This document shows, piece after piece, positions 22,917 to 32,415 of a stretch of DNA of 64,000 nt. The position numbers and the translations under genes were made by a program. Position 1 is the stretch's first letter; every line of letters begins with the position of its first letter. Under the pieces are notes generated by a model. It worked only from the letters and a program-made list of their open reading frames with translations. It was not told the DNA's origin and ran no database searches. The DNA lies in contig SFLE01000003.1 in assembly GCA_004553495.1 (NCBI GenBank), positions 1 through 64,000 on the forward strand. The letters are read 5' to 3'. Source of the stretch: Clostridiales bacterium. Its GTDB lineage: Bacteria; Bacillota; Clostridia; Oscillospirales; Oscillospiraceae.

Positions 22917-24967
22917 AGGTACTTATACTGAGCTGCAGCACCGGCGGAGGGCACAACAGTGCCGCGTCCGCGGTCTGCGAGTATTTTGAAAAAATGGGCA
23001 GTCAGTGCGACATAGTAGATGCCCTCGATTTTCTGCCTAAGGCGCGCGCGGAGTTTATAAGCCGCGGGCATGAGCTCGCATATAAGTATGCTCCGAGGCT
23101 GTACGGAGCGGGCTATCGCATAAGCGAGATGATGCCGCAGCACAGCAGCCTTTACGAGCAGAATGCAAAGGGCGCGGATGAGCTGTGCAAAAAGCTTTTC
23201 AGCGGCAGCTACGATGTCGTTATAAGCGTACATATATTTGCCGCCATGATGATGACCGAGCTGCGGATAAACCGTGAGATAAACATTCCGAGCTTTTTTG
23301 TCGCAACGGATTACACCTGCTCGCCCGGCGTTTCGGAGATCGACGCGGATAAGTATTTCATCCCCCATGAAAAGCTGCGCGATGAGTTTGCGGCGCAGGG
23401 CATAATACCGAGCAAGATAGTCGCGTCCGGCATACCCGTCAGAGAGGAGTTCTGCCACCGCACCGACAAGGCGAAGGCGCGCCGCGCCCTCGGCATGGGC
23501 GAGGAGGGCAGAATGCTGCTGCTGTGCTGCGGCAGCATGGGCTGCGGCCCGATACGCAGCATTGCGGTGAAGATAGGCGAGGTGCTCGGCGAAAACGATA
23601 ACCTTGTTATAGTCTGCGGCAGCAATCATCAGCTTGAAAAGGACCTGCAATTCCTTACCGGAGACGATATCCGGATAGAGATATGCGGTTTTACCGATAA
23701 AATGAGTCTTTACATGGACGCTGCCGACATTATCATCACAAAAGCCGGCGGACTGAGCACCACCGAGGCCGTTATGAAGCGCCTGCCGATACTGTATATC
23801 GACGCGGTGCCAGGCTGCGAGAGCCGAAACATCGAGTTCATGACGGGAAACTCATATGCGCTTGAGGCGGACACCGCCTCGGGCATGGTAAACCTTGTCG
23901 ATACCTGCCTGAGCGGGGCGGTAGACCCCATGGAGATGGTGCGCAACCGCGAAAAGGACTTCCCGTTTACCGCGGCGCAGACGATATACGAAACGGTTAA
24001 AGCCGAGTACGAGCGCTTTGACAAGGCTCGCTCCGACTCGAAAGCCGAGCCGGCCGCCGCACCTTCAAGACAGATGCCCGATGCGCAGAAGCAGATGATG
24101 CTCATAGTAAACCCCGTCGCCGGCAAGGGCGAAATGATGAGAAACATCGCCGAGGTCACCGGAATATTCATGGACGCGGGCTACCGCGTGAGCCTGTATC
24201 CCACGCGCGGCAGAGGCGATGCCACCGAGTATGTCAAGGCGTACGGCACGGGCTATGACATGATATGCTGCTCCGGCGGCGACGGCACGATGAACGAGGT
24301 AGCCTCCGGCATGGTCGAGGCGGGGCTGGATATCCCCATCGGCTATATGCCGTCAGGTTCGACGAATGATTTTGCGGAGTTCCACGGCATAAGCTGCGAC
24401 ATAGTTAAAACCGCAAAGCGCATAGCCGAGGGCACCGAGCACAGGATAGATGTTGGCAGACTGGGCGAAAAGTATTTCATAAACGCCGCCGATTTCGGCG
24501 CGTTCACATGGCTGCCGTACACCACTCCGCAACGGCTCAAAAACAAGCTCGGGTTCTATGCGTATGTGCTCGACGGCATGAAGGATCTTGCAAAGATACA
24601 GAGCGAGCATCTGCGCATTACGATAAACGGCGAGACCAAGGAGGGCGAGTATATCTTCGGCATAGTTGCCTCCTCAAGCGAGCTTGCCGGAGCGCTCGAT
24701 TTCTTCGGACAGAAGGTCGTTGCGGACGACGGACTGTTCGAGGTGCTGCTCATCCGCCGCCCGACATCTCCGGCAGAGCTTCAGGCGACGATAAACGCCC
24801 TCGGCAGCCAAAATCTCAATAACGACCTCATCTCGTTCTGCCGAACCGATAAGGTGGAGATAGAGTGCCTTAAAAAGCTCACATGGGCGCTCGATGGCGA
24901 AAAATGCGTCGGCGGAAGCCGCCATGCGCTCGAGATGCTGCCGCGCCGGATAAGAATAGTTCACTGA
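22913..24967 (+). CDS. Fusion of diacylglycerol glucosyltransferase (MGDG synthase-like) and diacylglycerol-type lipid kinase
   Basis: 684 aa starting at GTG. Residues 1-370 form a GT28 glycosyltransferase of the UgtP/MGDG-synthase type: SCSTGGGHNSAASA (9-20), acceptor domain, and the nucleotide-sugar motif ITKAGGLSTTEA (275-285) with GCESRN. A 25-residue Ser/Pro/Ala linker (371-394) leads to a DagK/YegS-type lipid kinase: VNPVAGKG (399-406), CSGGDGTMNEV (453-463), MPSGSTNDFAE (479-489) and the C-terminal ALDGEK. Both enzymes act on diacylglycerol: one makes glucosyl-diacylglycerol, the other phosphatidic acid. One chain could partition the shared substrate. Third gene of the lipid operon. 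Confidence 0.9.
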   Translation: MKVLILSCSTGGGHNSAASAVCEYFEKMGSQCDIVDALDFLPKARAEFISRGHELAYKYAPRLYGAGYRISEMMPQHSSLYEQNAKGADELCKKLFSGSYDVVISVHIFAAMMMTELRINREINIPSFFVATDYTCSPGVSEIDADKYFIPHEKLRDEFAAQGIIPSKIVASGIPVREEFCHRTDKAKARRALGMGEEGRMLLLCCGSMGCGPIRSIAVKIGEVLGENDNLVIVCGSNHQLEKDLQFLTGDDIRIEICGFTDKMSLYMDAADIIITKAGGLSTTEAVMKRLPILYIDAVPGCESRNIEFMTGNSYALEADTASGMVNLVDTCLSGAVDPMEMVRNREKDFPFTAAQTIYETVKAEYERFDKARSDSKAEPAAAPSRQMPDAQKQMMLIVNPVAGKGEMMRNIAEVTGIFMDAGYRVSLYPTRGRGDATEYVKAYGTGYDMICCSGGDGTMNEVASGMVEAGLDIPIGYMPSGSTNDFAEFHGISCDIVKTAKRIAEGTEHRIDVGRLGEKYFINAADFGAFTWLPYTTPQRLKNKLGFYAYVLDGMKDLAKIQSEHLRITINGETKEGEYIFGIVASSSELAGALDFFGQKVVADDGLFEVLLIRRPTSPAELQATINALGSQNLNNDLISFCRTDKVEIECLKKLTWALDGEKCVGGSRHALEMLPRRIRIVH

Positions 24968-24968
24968 T

Positions 24969-25826
24969 ATGACAAGGCTTAAAAATATAAGACTTGCCGC
25001 GCTCGACCTTGACGATACAACGCTCATGAGCGACGGCAGCCTTTCACCGGAGACCGGACGCGCGATAAAAGCCGCGATAGATGCCGCTATCGAGATCGTC
25101 ATCGCCTCGGGCAGGGCGTTTAACTCCCTTCCAAGGGAGGTGTGCGAGATAGCCGGCATAAGATATGCCATAACATCAAACGGAGCCGCAGTAGCGCTTA
25201 ACCCGAGCGGCGAGAGAATAATGAGCCTTACTCTGCACCCGAATGAAGCCGTTCGGGTGCTGGAGCTTTTTGAGGGCGAGCTTATGGAGGCGTTCATTGA
25301 CGGACAGGCTTACTGCGACGCGCGGTATATTGAAGACCCCGAGCGGTACGGCTGCTCGCCGAGGTATGTCTCCTATGTAAAAACCACCCGCCAGCCGGTT
25401 GAGGATATGAGCGCGTTTATGCTCGAAAATGCCGGGCGGCTGGACAGCATCGACATTATGTGCAGGTCGGCAGAGCATAAGACGATACTGTGGAAGCGAA
25501 CGGAGCGCCTTGAGCGGGCGTATGTCACGAGCTCGTCGCCGAGGCTCATCGAGATATCCGATAAGGACGCAGGCAAGGGCGCGGCTCTCAGACGGCTGTG
25601 CCGCGAGCTCAATGTCCCACGCGAGTGCGTCGCCGCGTTCGGAAACGGCGATAACGACGCGGACATGCTCGCCTTTGCCGGAGTGGGAGTAGCGGTGGAA
25701 AACGCCGGAGAGCGCTGTCGCGCGGCTGCCGATATTATCTGCCCTGCAAACGACGATAACGGCGTTGCGAAAATACTATATAGAATTGTTGAGGAAAAAC
25801 ATGATACGAGAAGCAAGACCCATTGA
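24969..25826 (+). CDS. HAD-superfamily phosphatase, Cof type (subfamily IIB)
   Basis: 285 aa. Motif I ALDLDDTTL, motif II IASGR, motif III Lys region (SDKDAGKGAAL) and motif IV AFGNGDNDADML are complete. Cof-type HADs dephosphorylate sugar phosphates, nucleotides or cofactor phosphates in the cytoplasm. It starts one base after the fused kinase gene, so it belongs to the operon, and might act on a phosphorylated lipid-head-group precursor (inference). Its 3' end overlaps the GNAT gene by 26 bp. Confidence 0.9.
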   Translation: MTRLKNIRLAALDLDDTTLMSDGSLSPETGRAIKAAIDAAIEIVIASGRAFNSLPREVCEIAGIRYAITSNGAAVALNPSGERIMSLTLHPNEAVRVLELFEGELMEAFIDGQAYCDARYIEDPERYGCSPRYVSYVKTTRQPVEDMSAFMLENAGRLDSIDIMCRSAEHKTILWKRTERLERAYVTSSSPRLIEISDKDAGKGAALRRLCRELNVPRECVAAFGNGDNDADMLAFAGVGVAVENAGERCRAAADIICPANDDNGVAKILYRIVEEKHDTRSKTH

Positions 25827-26322
25827 CATTGACGCAATTGAAAGAATTTACGGCAACATCCACACCGCCGAGGAAAACGGCAGCGCGGTCATAGGCTGGG
25901 CGCGGGGCGTCTACCCCACGCGCGAGACCGCCGAGGCTGCTCTGCGCCGGCGCGATCTGTTCGTGCTCGACGAGGACGGACAGGTGAAAGCGGCGGCGAT
26001 AATAAATAAAATGCAGGTCGATGTGTACGAAAATGCCGCATGGAAGTTCAAAGCCGATGACGACGATGTGTGCGTTCTGCACACGCTCGTTGTGGACCCC
26101 ATGTGCTCCGGAAACGGCATAGGCAGGCGGTTCGTGAGCTTTTACGAAAAGTATGCCCTCTCGCGCCACTGCACTACCCTGCGAATAGACACCAACGAGA
26201 AAAACGCGGTCGCCCGCGCCATGTATAAGCGCCTCGGCTACCGCGAGGCTGATATTGCTCCCTGCGTTTTTAACGGCATCGACGGAGTGAATTTGGTGCT
26301 ACTTGAAAAGAAGCTGAAATGA
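25801..26322 (+). CDS. GNAT-family N-acetyltransferase
   Basis: 173 aa from the ATG at 25801, with GAGGAAAAAC directly upstream; an in-frame start 36 bp earlier lacks a better RBS. Acetyl-CoA site TLVVDPMCSGNGIGRRFVSF and the C-terminal RAMYKRLGYREAD are typical of Gcn5-related acetyltransferases. Substrate unknown. Last gene of the operon, ended by a strong terminator. Confidence 0.88.
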   Translation: MIREARPIDIDAIERIYGNIHTAEENGSAVIGWARGVYPTRETAEAALRRRDLFVLDEDGQVKAAAIINKMQVDVYENAAWKFKADDDDVCVLHTLVVDPMCSGNGIGRRFVSFYEKYALSRHCTTLRIDTNEKNAVARAMYKRLGYREADIAPCVFNGIDGVNLVLLEKKLK

Positions 26323-26352
26323 AAAACGAGGCTCACCGAGCCTCGTTTTTTT
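26323..26352 (+). terminator. Bidirectional terminator
   Basis: AACGAGGCTC-accg-AGCCTCGTT with A5 and T7 flanks, ending the lipid operon on plus and the DUF6440 gene on minus. Confidence 0.88.
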
Positions 26353-26353
26353 G

Positions 26354-26530
26354 TTATTTAAATATGGTGGAGATCACGGGCTTGCCGTCTCTGTCGAGCA
26401 GGGGAGTCAGGCCGCCGGAGTTACCGGAGTAGTGGTAGAGATAATTTACGCCCGTCTCTTTATCGACCCAGACCTCCATTACGTCGATCGCGCCCTGAGA
26501 ATAGACCTTTTCAAATCTTTTTTCAGCCAT
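26354..26530 (-). CDS. DUF6440 family small protein
   Basis: 58 aa: begins MAEKRFEKVYSQG, then VWVDKETGVNYLYHYSG, GGLTPLLDRDGKPV and ends STIFK. This matches the DUF6440 pattern (short beta-rich proteins common in gut Clostridia, function unknown). The ATG overlaps the MFS stop codon by 8 bp, so it is the last gene of a three-gene minus-strand operon. Confidence 0.8.
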   Translation of the reverse strand: MAEKRFEKVYSQGAIDVMEVWVDKETGVNYLYHYSGNSGGLTPLLDRDGKPVISTIFK

Positions 26531-27971
26531 TTTGTCCGTTCCTTTCCTTGTACATTTTCGCAGCCCTGCTCATGGGGATGAGCGCGAGTGCGGTAACGAT
26601 GGCGGCTGCTATGAACAGCTCGTTTACGGGGAGGTAGCCCTCGGCTATCTGCGTTATGTCATAGCCCATCTGGGCTGCGCGGTCGGCGGTGACGAAGATG
26701 AGATTTCCGTTGTCAACGACCTGATATACCTTTTCGCCGAAGGCGCGGCAAATCGGGTCAGCCAGCAGGGGACCGGCGATCATCGGGAAGAACACGAAGA
26801 ACATTATCCTTATGCCCTCAAACTGACCGCGGTGCTCCTCGGGGTACAGGCGCTTCATCCAAACGGTCATGGACTGCATGAACACGACATAGCCGACGCC
26901 AACGAGAATTATGCCGACAAAGCAGGGCCAGTTGGCGGCGATGTCAAGCGCGTTTTCGGTGTTGAAGCTGCCCTGCATATTACCGACCACAAAGAACACG
27001 AACAGGCAGCCGATAATGCTGAGTATCGTCGCAAATGCGGCGACTGCGGGCACCTTTTTGTCGTTTATGACCTTTATAAACGGAATGGATATTGCAACGG
27101 CAAGCAGCAGGGGAATGCCGAGGATGAGGCTGGGATCGTTAAAGCCGAGGGTGTAGTTCATCCAGTTCATTATGTGGATGAAGTAGCAGTTATAGCCAAT
27201 GAAAAATATGCACAGAGTCACAAAAACGAGCGCGAGCTCGCGGTTTGCAATAAAGCGCTTGAAGTTGAAAGTGGAGGCAAACTGGTGCCAGAAGCTGCCG
27301 TCCTTAACGGGCTTGAGCGTGGGAGAATCCTTGAGTAGGAAAAACGATGCGATGCCTATGAGTATGGTAACGCCGCCGGCGATGGAGAAGAAGATGATAT
27401 AGCCCGCCTGCGGGTTAGCCTCCGTTGCAAGACCGTTAACGAACATTCCGCCCACGAGCGTTCCGACGAGGGTGCCTATAACGGGTAGAGTCGCCGCAAC
27501 TGCGCCTATCTGACCGGAGTTTGAGTCGTCCATCATGTCGGCATACCAGGCGTTGTAGCCCGCGTCGTTTGCCATGGAGCCGAAAAAGCTCATTATGGTG
27601 TCGGCTGCGACGATGGTAACGCCGACGAGCATCACATTGTTGTATATGCTCTCGCGCAGGTAATGGGTCATACCGAAGGCAATGGTGAAAACGCCCCAGA
27701 GTATCGAGCCCCATGTGATGAGCTTCTTGCGCGAGCCGATACGGTCGGAAAGCGTTCCGAAAAACAGCGCCGAGAAGGTGGTCGCCGTTGCCGAGCATAT
27801 CGTCATTGCGGTGACAACGCCGAGCTGCGCGCCGAAATCGGAATACAAAAAGTTTGCAAACCAGTTGTTTTCGATGACCCATGCTATCTGCGCGGAAAAT
27901 CCTATGACGAGCAGCAGGGTCCAGTTAAGGGCGCCTATGCCCTTTTTCTGTGTGGGTGCGGTGTTTCCCAT
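26523..27971 (-). CDS. MFS transporter (GPH/SLC45-like)
   Basis: 482 aa, about 12 membrane helices. The loop FFGTLSDRIGSRKKLITWG after helix 2 is the major-facilitator motif A, repeated in modified form after helix 8. The arrangement with long loops resembles glycoside-pentoside-hexuronide or SLC45-like carriers, suggesting a sugar or glycoside substrate, which remains a guess. The start codon overlaps the stop of the upstream alpha/beta hydrolase gene (TAATG), so the two are translationally coupled. Confidence 0.85.
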   Translation of the reverse strand: MGNTAPTQKKGIGALNWTLLLVIGFSAQIAWVIENNWFANFLYSDFGAQLGVVTAMTICSATATTFSALFFGTLSDRIGSRKKLITWGSILWGVFTIAFGMTHYLRESIYNNVMLVGVTIVAADTIMSFFGSMANDAGYNAWYADMMDDSNSGQIGAVAATLPVIGTLVGTLVGGMFVNGLATEANPQAGYIIFFSIAGGVTILIGIASFFLLKDSPTLKPVKDGSFWHQFASTFNFKRFIANRELALVFVTLCIFFIGYNCYFIHIMNWMNYTLGFNDPSLILGIPLLLAVAISIPFIKVINDKKVPAVAAFATILSIIGCLFVFFVVGNMQGSFNTENALDIAANWPCFVGIILVGVGYVVFMQSMTVWMKRLYPEEHRGQFEGIRIMFFVFFPMIAGPLLADPICRAFGEKVYQVVDNGNLIFVTADRAAQMGYDITQIAEGYLPVNELFIAAAIVTALALIPMSRAAKMYKERNGQNG

Positions 27972-28927
27972 TAATTCTTCCTCCGATGACCATTTATAAA
28001 GTCCGTTACCATGGACCTGTATTCCTCATTTGCGCACATGAAGCTTGCCGCGTGACCGGTGTCGGGCACGAGCAGCAGCTTTTTATCCGAGCGGCAGGCG
28101 TTATATATTTTAAGCGCCATATCCTTGGGCACATAGCGGTCGCTGTCGCCGCAGATATAAAGCAGCGGCACCTCCGTAACGCTCACGCTGCGCGCGGAGC
28201 TAGCCTCCTTGAAGCCATAGCCGGCCTTTAAGAGATTTACATATTCAAAAATGTCAACGAACATTACCGGCAGGTGGTAGAGCTCTCCGACAAGGTTTTT
28301 GAAAACCGTTTCGAGGTCGGAGTAGCCGCAGTCGGCGATCATACCGCAGACATGCCCGTCGAGCTCAAGATCGGCGCTTTGCAGCACGGATGCAGCGCCC
28401 ATGCTCATGCCGTGCAGGAAAATCGAATTTTCGGGAAACAGCTCGGCCGCCTTTTTCGTCCACAGCACGACATCATAGCGGTCGAGCGCGCCGAAACCGA
28501 TATACTCGCCCTCGCTTTTGCCGTGTGCGCGCATATGCACATACATGAGGTCGCAGCCGAGCTCGTTATAAAAATCATACATCGCCGCGAAATCGCACGC
28601 GGGCTCGGATTTGTAGCCGTGAAAGAATATGACCGTAACGCCCGTGCCGCTGCCGCGCAGAACATCGGCGCACAGGCGCAGCCCGTCGTCCGAGACTATG
28701 GAGACCTCGTCAAACGGCAGGTCACGGAACGGAGCAAAGTAGGGGATGTTGTGCTTCCACAGCGCCTCGCCCGTCGGCTCAAGCAGGCTCGAGCTTCTCG
28801 CACCGGTCTCCGGTGTCGGGAAATTATCCTGCCTTACGATGAGCTGGCGCACAAAAATAAGCCCCACGGCGTAAGCCGCCGCGAGCAAAACGCATATAAC
28901 GATGAGCACTACCAGTACAGCCTTCAT
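27971..28927 (-). CDS. Membrane-anchored alpha/beta hydrolase
   Basis: 318 aa from the ATG at 28927 (GGAG seven bases upstream). A single N-terminal membrane helix (about 3-24), then an alpha/beta-hydrolase fold with oxyanion HGYKSEP, nucleophile Ser in LHGMSMGAASV, Asp in ICGDSDRYVP and His in DTGHAAS. Similar to the BAAT/YqkD-like serine hydrolases. Coupled by TAATG to a sugar-type MFS gene, so it may process a transported ester or glycolipid. Transcribed divergently from the DUF362 operon. Confidence 0.85.
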   Translation of the reverse strand: MKAVLVVLIVICVLLAAAYAVGLIFVRQLIVRQDNFPTPETGARSSSLLEPTGEALWKHNIPYFAPFRDLPFDEVSIVSDDGLRLCADVLRGSGTGVTVIFFHGYKSEPACDFAAMYDFYNELGCDLMYVHMRAHGKSEGEYIGFGALDRYDVVLWTKKAAELFPENSIFLHGMSMGAASVLQSADLELDGHVCGMIADCGYSDLETVFKNLVGELYHLPVMFVDIFEYVNLLKAGYGFKEASSARSVSVTEVPLLYICGDSDRYVPKDMALKIYNACRSDKKLLLVPDTGHAASFMCANEEYRSMVTDFINGHRRKN

Positions 28928-28999
28928 AAAAATGCTCCGATTCAAGTTTCTCGGTAAGTGTATTTTATTACATTTTTGCCGAAATTGGAATAGCCAATG

Positions 29000-29028
29000 T
29001 TGAATAAAAGAAAATAATAATATATAAT
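29000..29028 (+). promoter_or_regulatory. Sigma-A promoter of the DUF362/GTPase-NYN/YlmH operon
   Basis: TTGAAT (29000-29005), 17-bp spacer, TATAAT (29023-29028), 32 bp before the DUF362 ATG. Confidence 0.7.
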
Positions 29029-29060
29029 CAACACATGTCACATTATAAAGGAGCAGCAAG

Positions 29061-29924
29061 ATGGAAAAGTCAAAGGTGTATTTCATCAAAGATGTCAGTC
29101 CCGAAAGCGTTGTAAAAGCCTATGATGCGCTCGGAATAGAGCTCAAAGGCAATGTAGCCGTCAAGCTGCACAGCGGCGAGCCCGGCAACCAGAACTTCCT
29201 GCGTCCGGCGTTTATGAAGCCAGCTATAGATCGCGTCGGCGGCACCATAGTTGAGTGCAACACTGCGTATAACGGCGGGAGAGAGACCACCGAAAACCAT
29301 AAAAAAACCATGCAGCTTCACGGTTGGGTAGAGATAGCGGATGTCGACATCATGGATGCCGAGGCGGAGGTTGAGCTGCCGGTAGTCGGCGGCAAGCATC
29401 TTGAGAAGAACTATGTCGGCAAAAACCTGCTGGACTATGACTCCATGCTCGTTCTGTCGCACTTTAAGGGTCACCCCAGGGGCGGCTACGGCGGCGCGCT
29501 GAAGAATATATCCATCGGCATCGCCTCGAGCTACGGCAAGAAGTATATCCACGGCGTTAAGAATGTTGATAACTTCTGGCATGCCGACCACGACAGCTTC
29601 CTCGAGTGTATGGCTGACGCGGCAAAGAGCGTTGTCGATCACTTCGGCGGGAAAATGGCGTTTGTGAACATTATGAAGAATATGTCCGTTGACTGCGATT
29701 GCTGCGCTGTCGCTGCAGATCCCAAGATCGGCGACATAGGCGTCCTGGCATCGCTCAACCCCGTGGCGCTCGACCAGGCGTGTGTTGACCTTGTGTATGC
29801 CAGCGACGATCCGGACAAGGGCGACCTCATAGAGCGCATCGAGTCGCGCAACGGCGTTCACACCATCGAGGCAGCCGCGGCTATCGGCGTCGGCAGCCGC
29901 GAGTACGAGCTCATAGAGCTTTAA
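29061..29924 (+). CDS. DUF362 domain-containing protein (putative Fe-S protein)
   Basis: 287 aa. Begins with the family core VKLHSGEPGNQNFLRP, then SHFKGHPRGGYGGALKNISIG and a Cys-rich DCDCCAVAADPKIGDIGVLASL near residue 212. DUF362 proteins (COG2768) are called uncharacterised Fe-S centres; longer members add a ferredoxin domain, absent here. Cytoplasmic. AAGGAG precedes the ATG. One base separates it from the GTPase-NYN gene, so they are co-transcribed, but a functional link is not evident. Confidence 0.85.
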   Translation: MEKSKVYFIKDVSPESVVKAYDALGIELKGNVAVKLHSGEPGNQNFLRPAFMKPAIDRVGGTIVECNTAYNGGRETTENHKKTMQLHGWVEIADVDIMDAEAEVELPVVGGKHLEKNYVGKNLLDYDSMLVLSHFKGHPRGGYGGALKNISIGIASSYGKKYIHGVKNVDNFWHADHDSFLECMADAAKSVVDHFGGKMAFVNIMKNMSVDCDCCAVAADPKIGDIGVLASLNPVALDQACVDLVYASDDPDKGDLIERIESRNGVHTIEAAAAIGVGSREYELIEL

Positions 29925-29925
29925 G

Positions 29926-32415
29926 ATGAAAAAGCTCGTTCTCGGCGTTCTTGCCCATGTCGATGCCGGAAAGACAACGCTTTCGGAGGCGCTCATGTAT
30001 ATCTCCGGCAGCATACGCAGGCTCGGCAGGGTGGATCACAGAAATACCGCGCTCGACACGCACAGGATAGAGCGCGAAAGAGGAATAACCGTATTTTCAA
30101 AGCAGGCGCAGCTCCGAACCGAAAATCTGGAGCTGTGCCTTCTCGACACGCCCGGACACGCGGATCTGACCGCCGAAACGGAAAGAACGCTCGGCGTTAT
30201 CGACTATGCGCTGCTTGTAATATCTGGCACCGACGGCGTTCAGGCGCACACGGAAACGCTGTGGCGCCTGCTTGAAAAGTACGGCGTGCCGGTAATAATA
30301 TTCGCAACGAAAATGGATCTCACGGGCAGCAATAGGGAGAATATCCTCCCAGATCTGCGCGCCCGCCTGTCGGAGAACTGCTTTGATGTTTCCGACAAGA
30401 GCGAGGATAACGCCGAGAGCATCGCTATGTGCGATGAGCAGCTTCTGGAGAAATACACCTCCGGCGAGGGGCTGACCGATGCCGACATTGCCGCAGCCAT
30501 AAGCGAAAGAAAGCTGTTTCCGGTGCTGTTCGGCTCGGGACTGAAGCTCGAGGGCGTGCGGGAGCTCATGGGTTTTATCGACCGCTATACCGTTGCTCCG
30601 GAGTATCCGGATGAGTTCGGCGCGAAGGTGTACAAGATCATGCGTGACGGGCGCGACAGGCGGCTTGCCTGCATGAAGATAACCGGCGGAGCTCTGCGCA
30701 ACCGCGACAGCGTAAACGGCGAAACAGTGACGGAGCTCAGAGTTTATAACGGCGCAAATTACGAGACCGTTCAGGAAGCCGGCGCCGGCAGCATCGTAGC
30801 CGTGCAGGGGCTCGGCAGCGCATATGCCGGTCAGGGACTCGGATACGAGCCGGATATGCCCGCACCGGAGATAGAGCCAGTGCTTACATACATAGTCGAG
30901 CTTCCCGCGGGCGCGGACAAGCAGGAGGCTTTCAAAAAGCTCCGTCAGCTTGAGGACGAGGACCCGCAGCTTCACATCGAGTGGAACGAGGTCACAAAGC
31001 AGATATATCTGCATCTCATGGGTAGGGTGCAGACCGAGGTCATAACCGAGCTCATCCGCGAGAGATTTGATATGCAGGTGCGTATCGGCTCCGGCGGCAT
31101 AGCCTACAGGGAGACGATAGCAAAGCCCGTGCACGGAGCGGGACATTTTGAGCCCCTCCGGCACTATGCCGAGGTGCATCTTCTGCTTGAGCCGCTCGAG
31201 AGCGGCTCCGGAATGCGGTTTGAAAGCCGCTGCCCGACGGATGAGCTCGATGCCAACTGGCAGAGCCTTATAATGACAAACCTCGCCGAGAAAACTCACC
31301 TCGGCGTTCTCACCGGCTCGCCGCTTACGGATGTCAGGATAAGCCTCATAGCCGGCAAAGCCCATGTCAAGCACACCGAGGGCGGCGATTTCCGCGAGGC
31401 GGTGTACCGCGCGGTGCGGCAGGGGCTTATGAAAGCCGAGAGCGTGCTGCTCGAGCCGTGGTACGATTTCCGCATTGAGGTCCCGCCGGAGCAGATCGGC
31501 AGAGCCATAAGCGATGTGCGCGCCATGTCCGGCAGCTTTGAGACCGAGGGCAGCAGCGTTATATTCGGCAGAGCGCCGGTGTCGGAAATGAGCGGCTACG
31601 GCGAGGTGCTGGCGTCGTACACCTCCGGCAAGGGGCGCATAAGCCTGCAAAACGCGCGCTATTACCCCTGCCATAACGCAGAGCAGGTCATAGCGTCTAT
31701 CGGATATGAGCCCGAAGCCGACACGCGCAATACCGCCGACTCCGTTTTCTGTTCGCATGGCTCGGGAACTATAGTAAAGTGGAACGAGGCGGACAGGTTC
31801 ATGCACCTCGACCCCGATCTGAATAATGAAAAGAGCCCGCAGCCCGCGCCGCAGCACAGGTTTTACATCATAGACGATGTCGAGCTCGAGGCTATCATGC
31901 AGCGCGAGTTCGGACCGGTACGCAGGCGGCAGTATACGCGCACATCAGCGCCCGAGGCGGCCGAGTTTACCGTTGCGCCGTCAAAGCGCGAGTATGTCAT
32001 AGTTGACGGATATAACTTCATTTTCGGAACGCCGGAGTATGCGCTGCTTGCGAAAAATTCGCTGGAGCTTGCCCGCGAGCGCCTTTCCGACGCGCTAAAG
32101 AGCTACCGCGCCATGCGCGACTGCGAGCTCGTGCTCGTTTTCGACGGCTACCGTGTTGCGGGAAACACCGGCGAACGCGAGGTGCACGGCATACGCACGG
32201 TGTACACAAAGGAAAACGAGACAGCCGATATGTACATTGAGCGCCTTGCAAACGATATAGGCAAGAACTATTCGGTCAAGGTAGTAACAAACGACTCGCT
32301 CATCCGCCTGTCAGCCATGCGCTCGGGCGTTCTGCGGATGTCGGTCAAGGAGTTTGACTCTGAGATTCGGTTCGTTATGGATAAAATTGCGGAGTATATA
32401 GATGGAAAACGATGA
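29926..32415 (+). CDS. TetM/EF-G-like ribosomal GTPase fused to a YacP/Rae1-type NYN nuclease domain
   Basis: 829 aa. Residues 1 to about 640 follow the ribosomal-protection-protein layout: G1 AHVDAGKTT (10-18), G2 ERGIT, G3 DTPGH, G4 as TKMD instead of NKxD, then EF-G-like domains II-V (SGGIAYRETIAKP, EPWYDFRIEVP, SYTSGKGRISL). After a linker with DSVFCSHGSGTIVKW, residues 688-829 form a NYN/PIN-like domain: IVDGYNFIF (Asp694), VFDGYRV (Asp740), ETADMYIERLAND (Asp768) and VTNDSLIR. Free-standing YacP (Rae1) is a ribosome-A-site endoribonuclease in Bacillus. The fusion would place a nuclease where TetM-type GTPases bind. The gene overlaps ylmH by 14 bp. Tetracycline resistance should not be assumed. 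Confidence 0.9.
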   Translation: MKKLVLGVLAHVDAGKTTLSEALMYISGSIRRLGRVDHRNTALDTHRIERERGITVFSKQAQLRTENLELCLLDTPGHADLTAETERTLGVIDYALLVISGTDGVQAHTETLWRLLEKYGVPVIIFATKMDLTGSNRENILPDLRARLSENCFDVSDKSEDNAESIAMCDEQLLEKYTSGEGLTDADIAAAISERKLFPVLFGSGLKLEGVRELMGFIDRYTVAPEYPDEFGAKVYKIMRDGRDRRLACMKITGGALRNRDSVNGETVTELRVYNGANYETVQEAGAGSIVAVQGLGSAYAGQGLGYEPDMPAPEIEPVLTYIVELPAGADKQEAFKKLRQLEDEDPQLHIEWNEVTKQIYLHLMGRVQTEVITELIRERFDMQVRIGSGGIAYRETIAKPVHGAGHFEPLRHYAEVHLLLEPLESGSGMRFESRCPTDELDANWQSLIMTNLAEKTHLGVLTGSPLTDVRISLIAGKAHVKHTEGGDFREAVYRAVRQGLMKAESVLLEPWYDFRIEVPPEQIGRAISDVRAMSGSFETEGSSVIFGRAPVSEMSGYGEVLASYTSGKGRISLQNARYYPCHNAEQVIASIGYEPEADTRNTADSVFCSHGSGTIVKWNEADRFMHLDPDLNNEKSPQPAPQHRFYIIDDVELEAIMQREFGPVRRRQYTRTSAPEAAEFTVAPSKREYVIVDGYNFIFGTPEYALLAKNSLELARERLSDALKSYRAMRDCELVLVFDGYRVAGNTGEREVHGIRTVYTKENETADMYIERLANDIGKNYSVKVVTNDSLIRLSAMRSGVLRMSVKEFDSEIRFVMDKIAEYIDGKR

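Noticed and set aside
30097..31857. Long minus-strand open frame opposite the GTPase-NYN gene
   Set aside because: Same antisense artefact; low-complexity His/Arg/Leu composition and no recognisable domain.
29926..32415. Tetracycline resistance gene (tetM/tetO class)
   Set aside because: The chain is longer, G4 and domain IV loops differ, and it carries a nuclease domain inside a housekeeping-like operon, so resistance is not supported.
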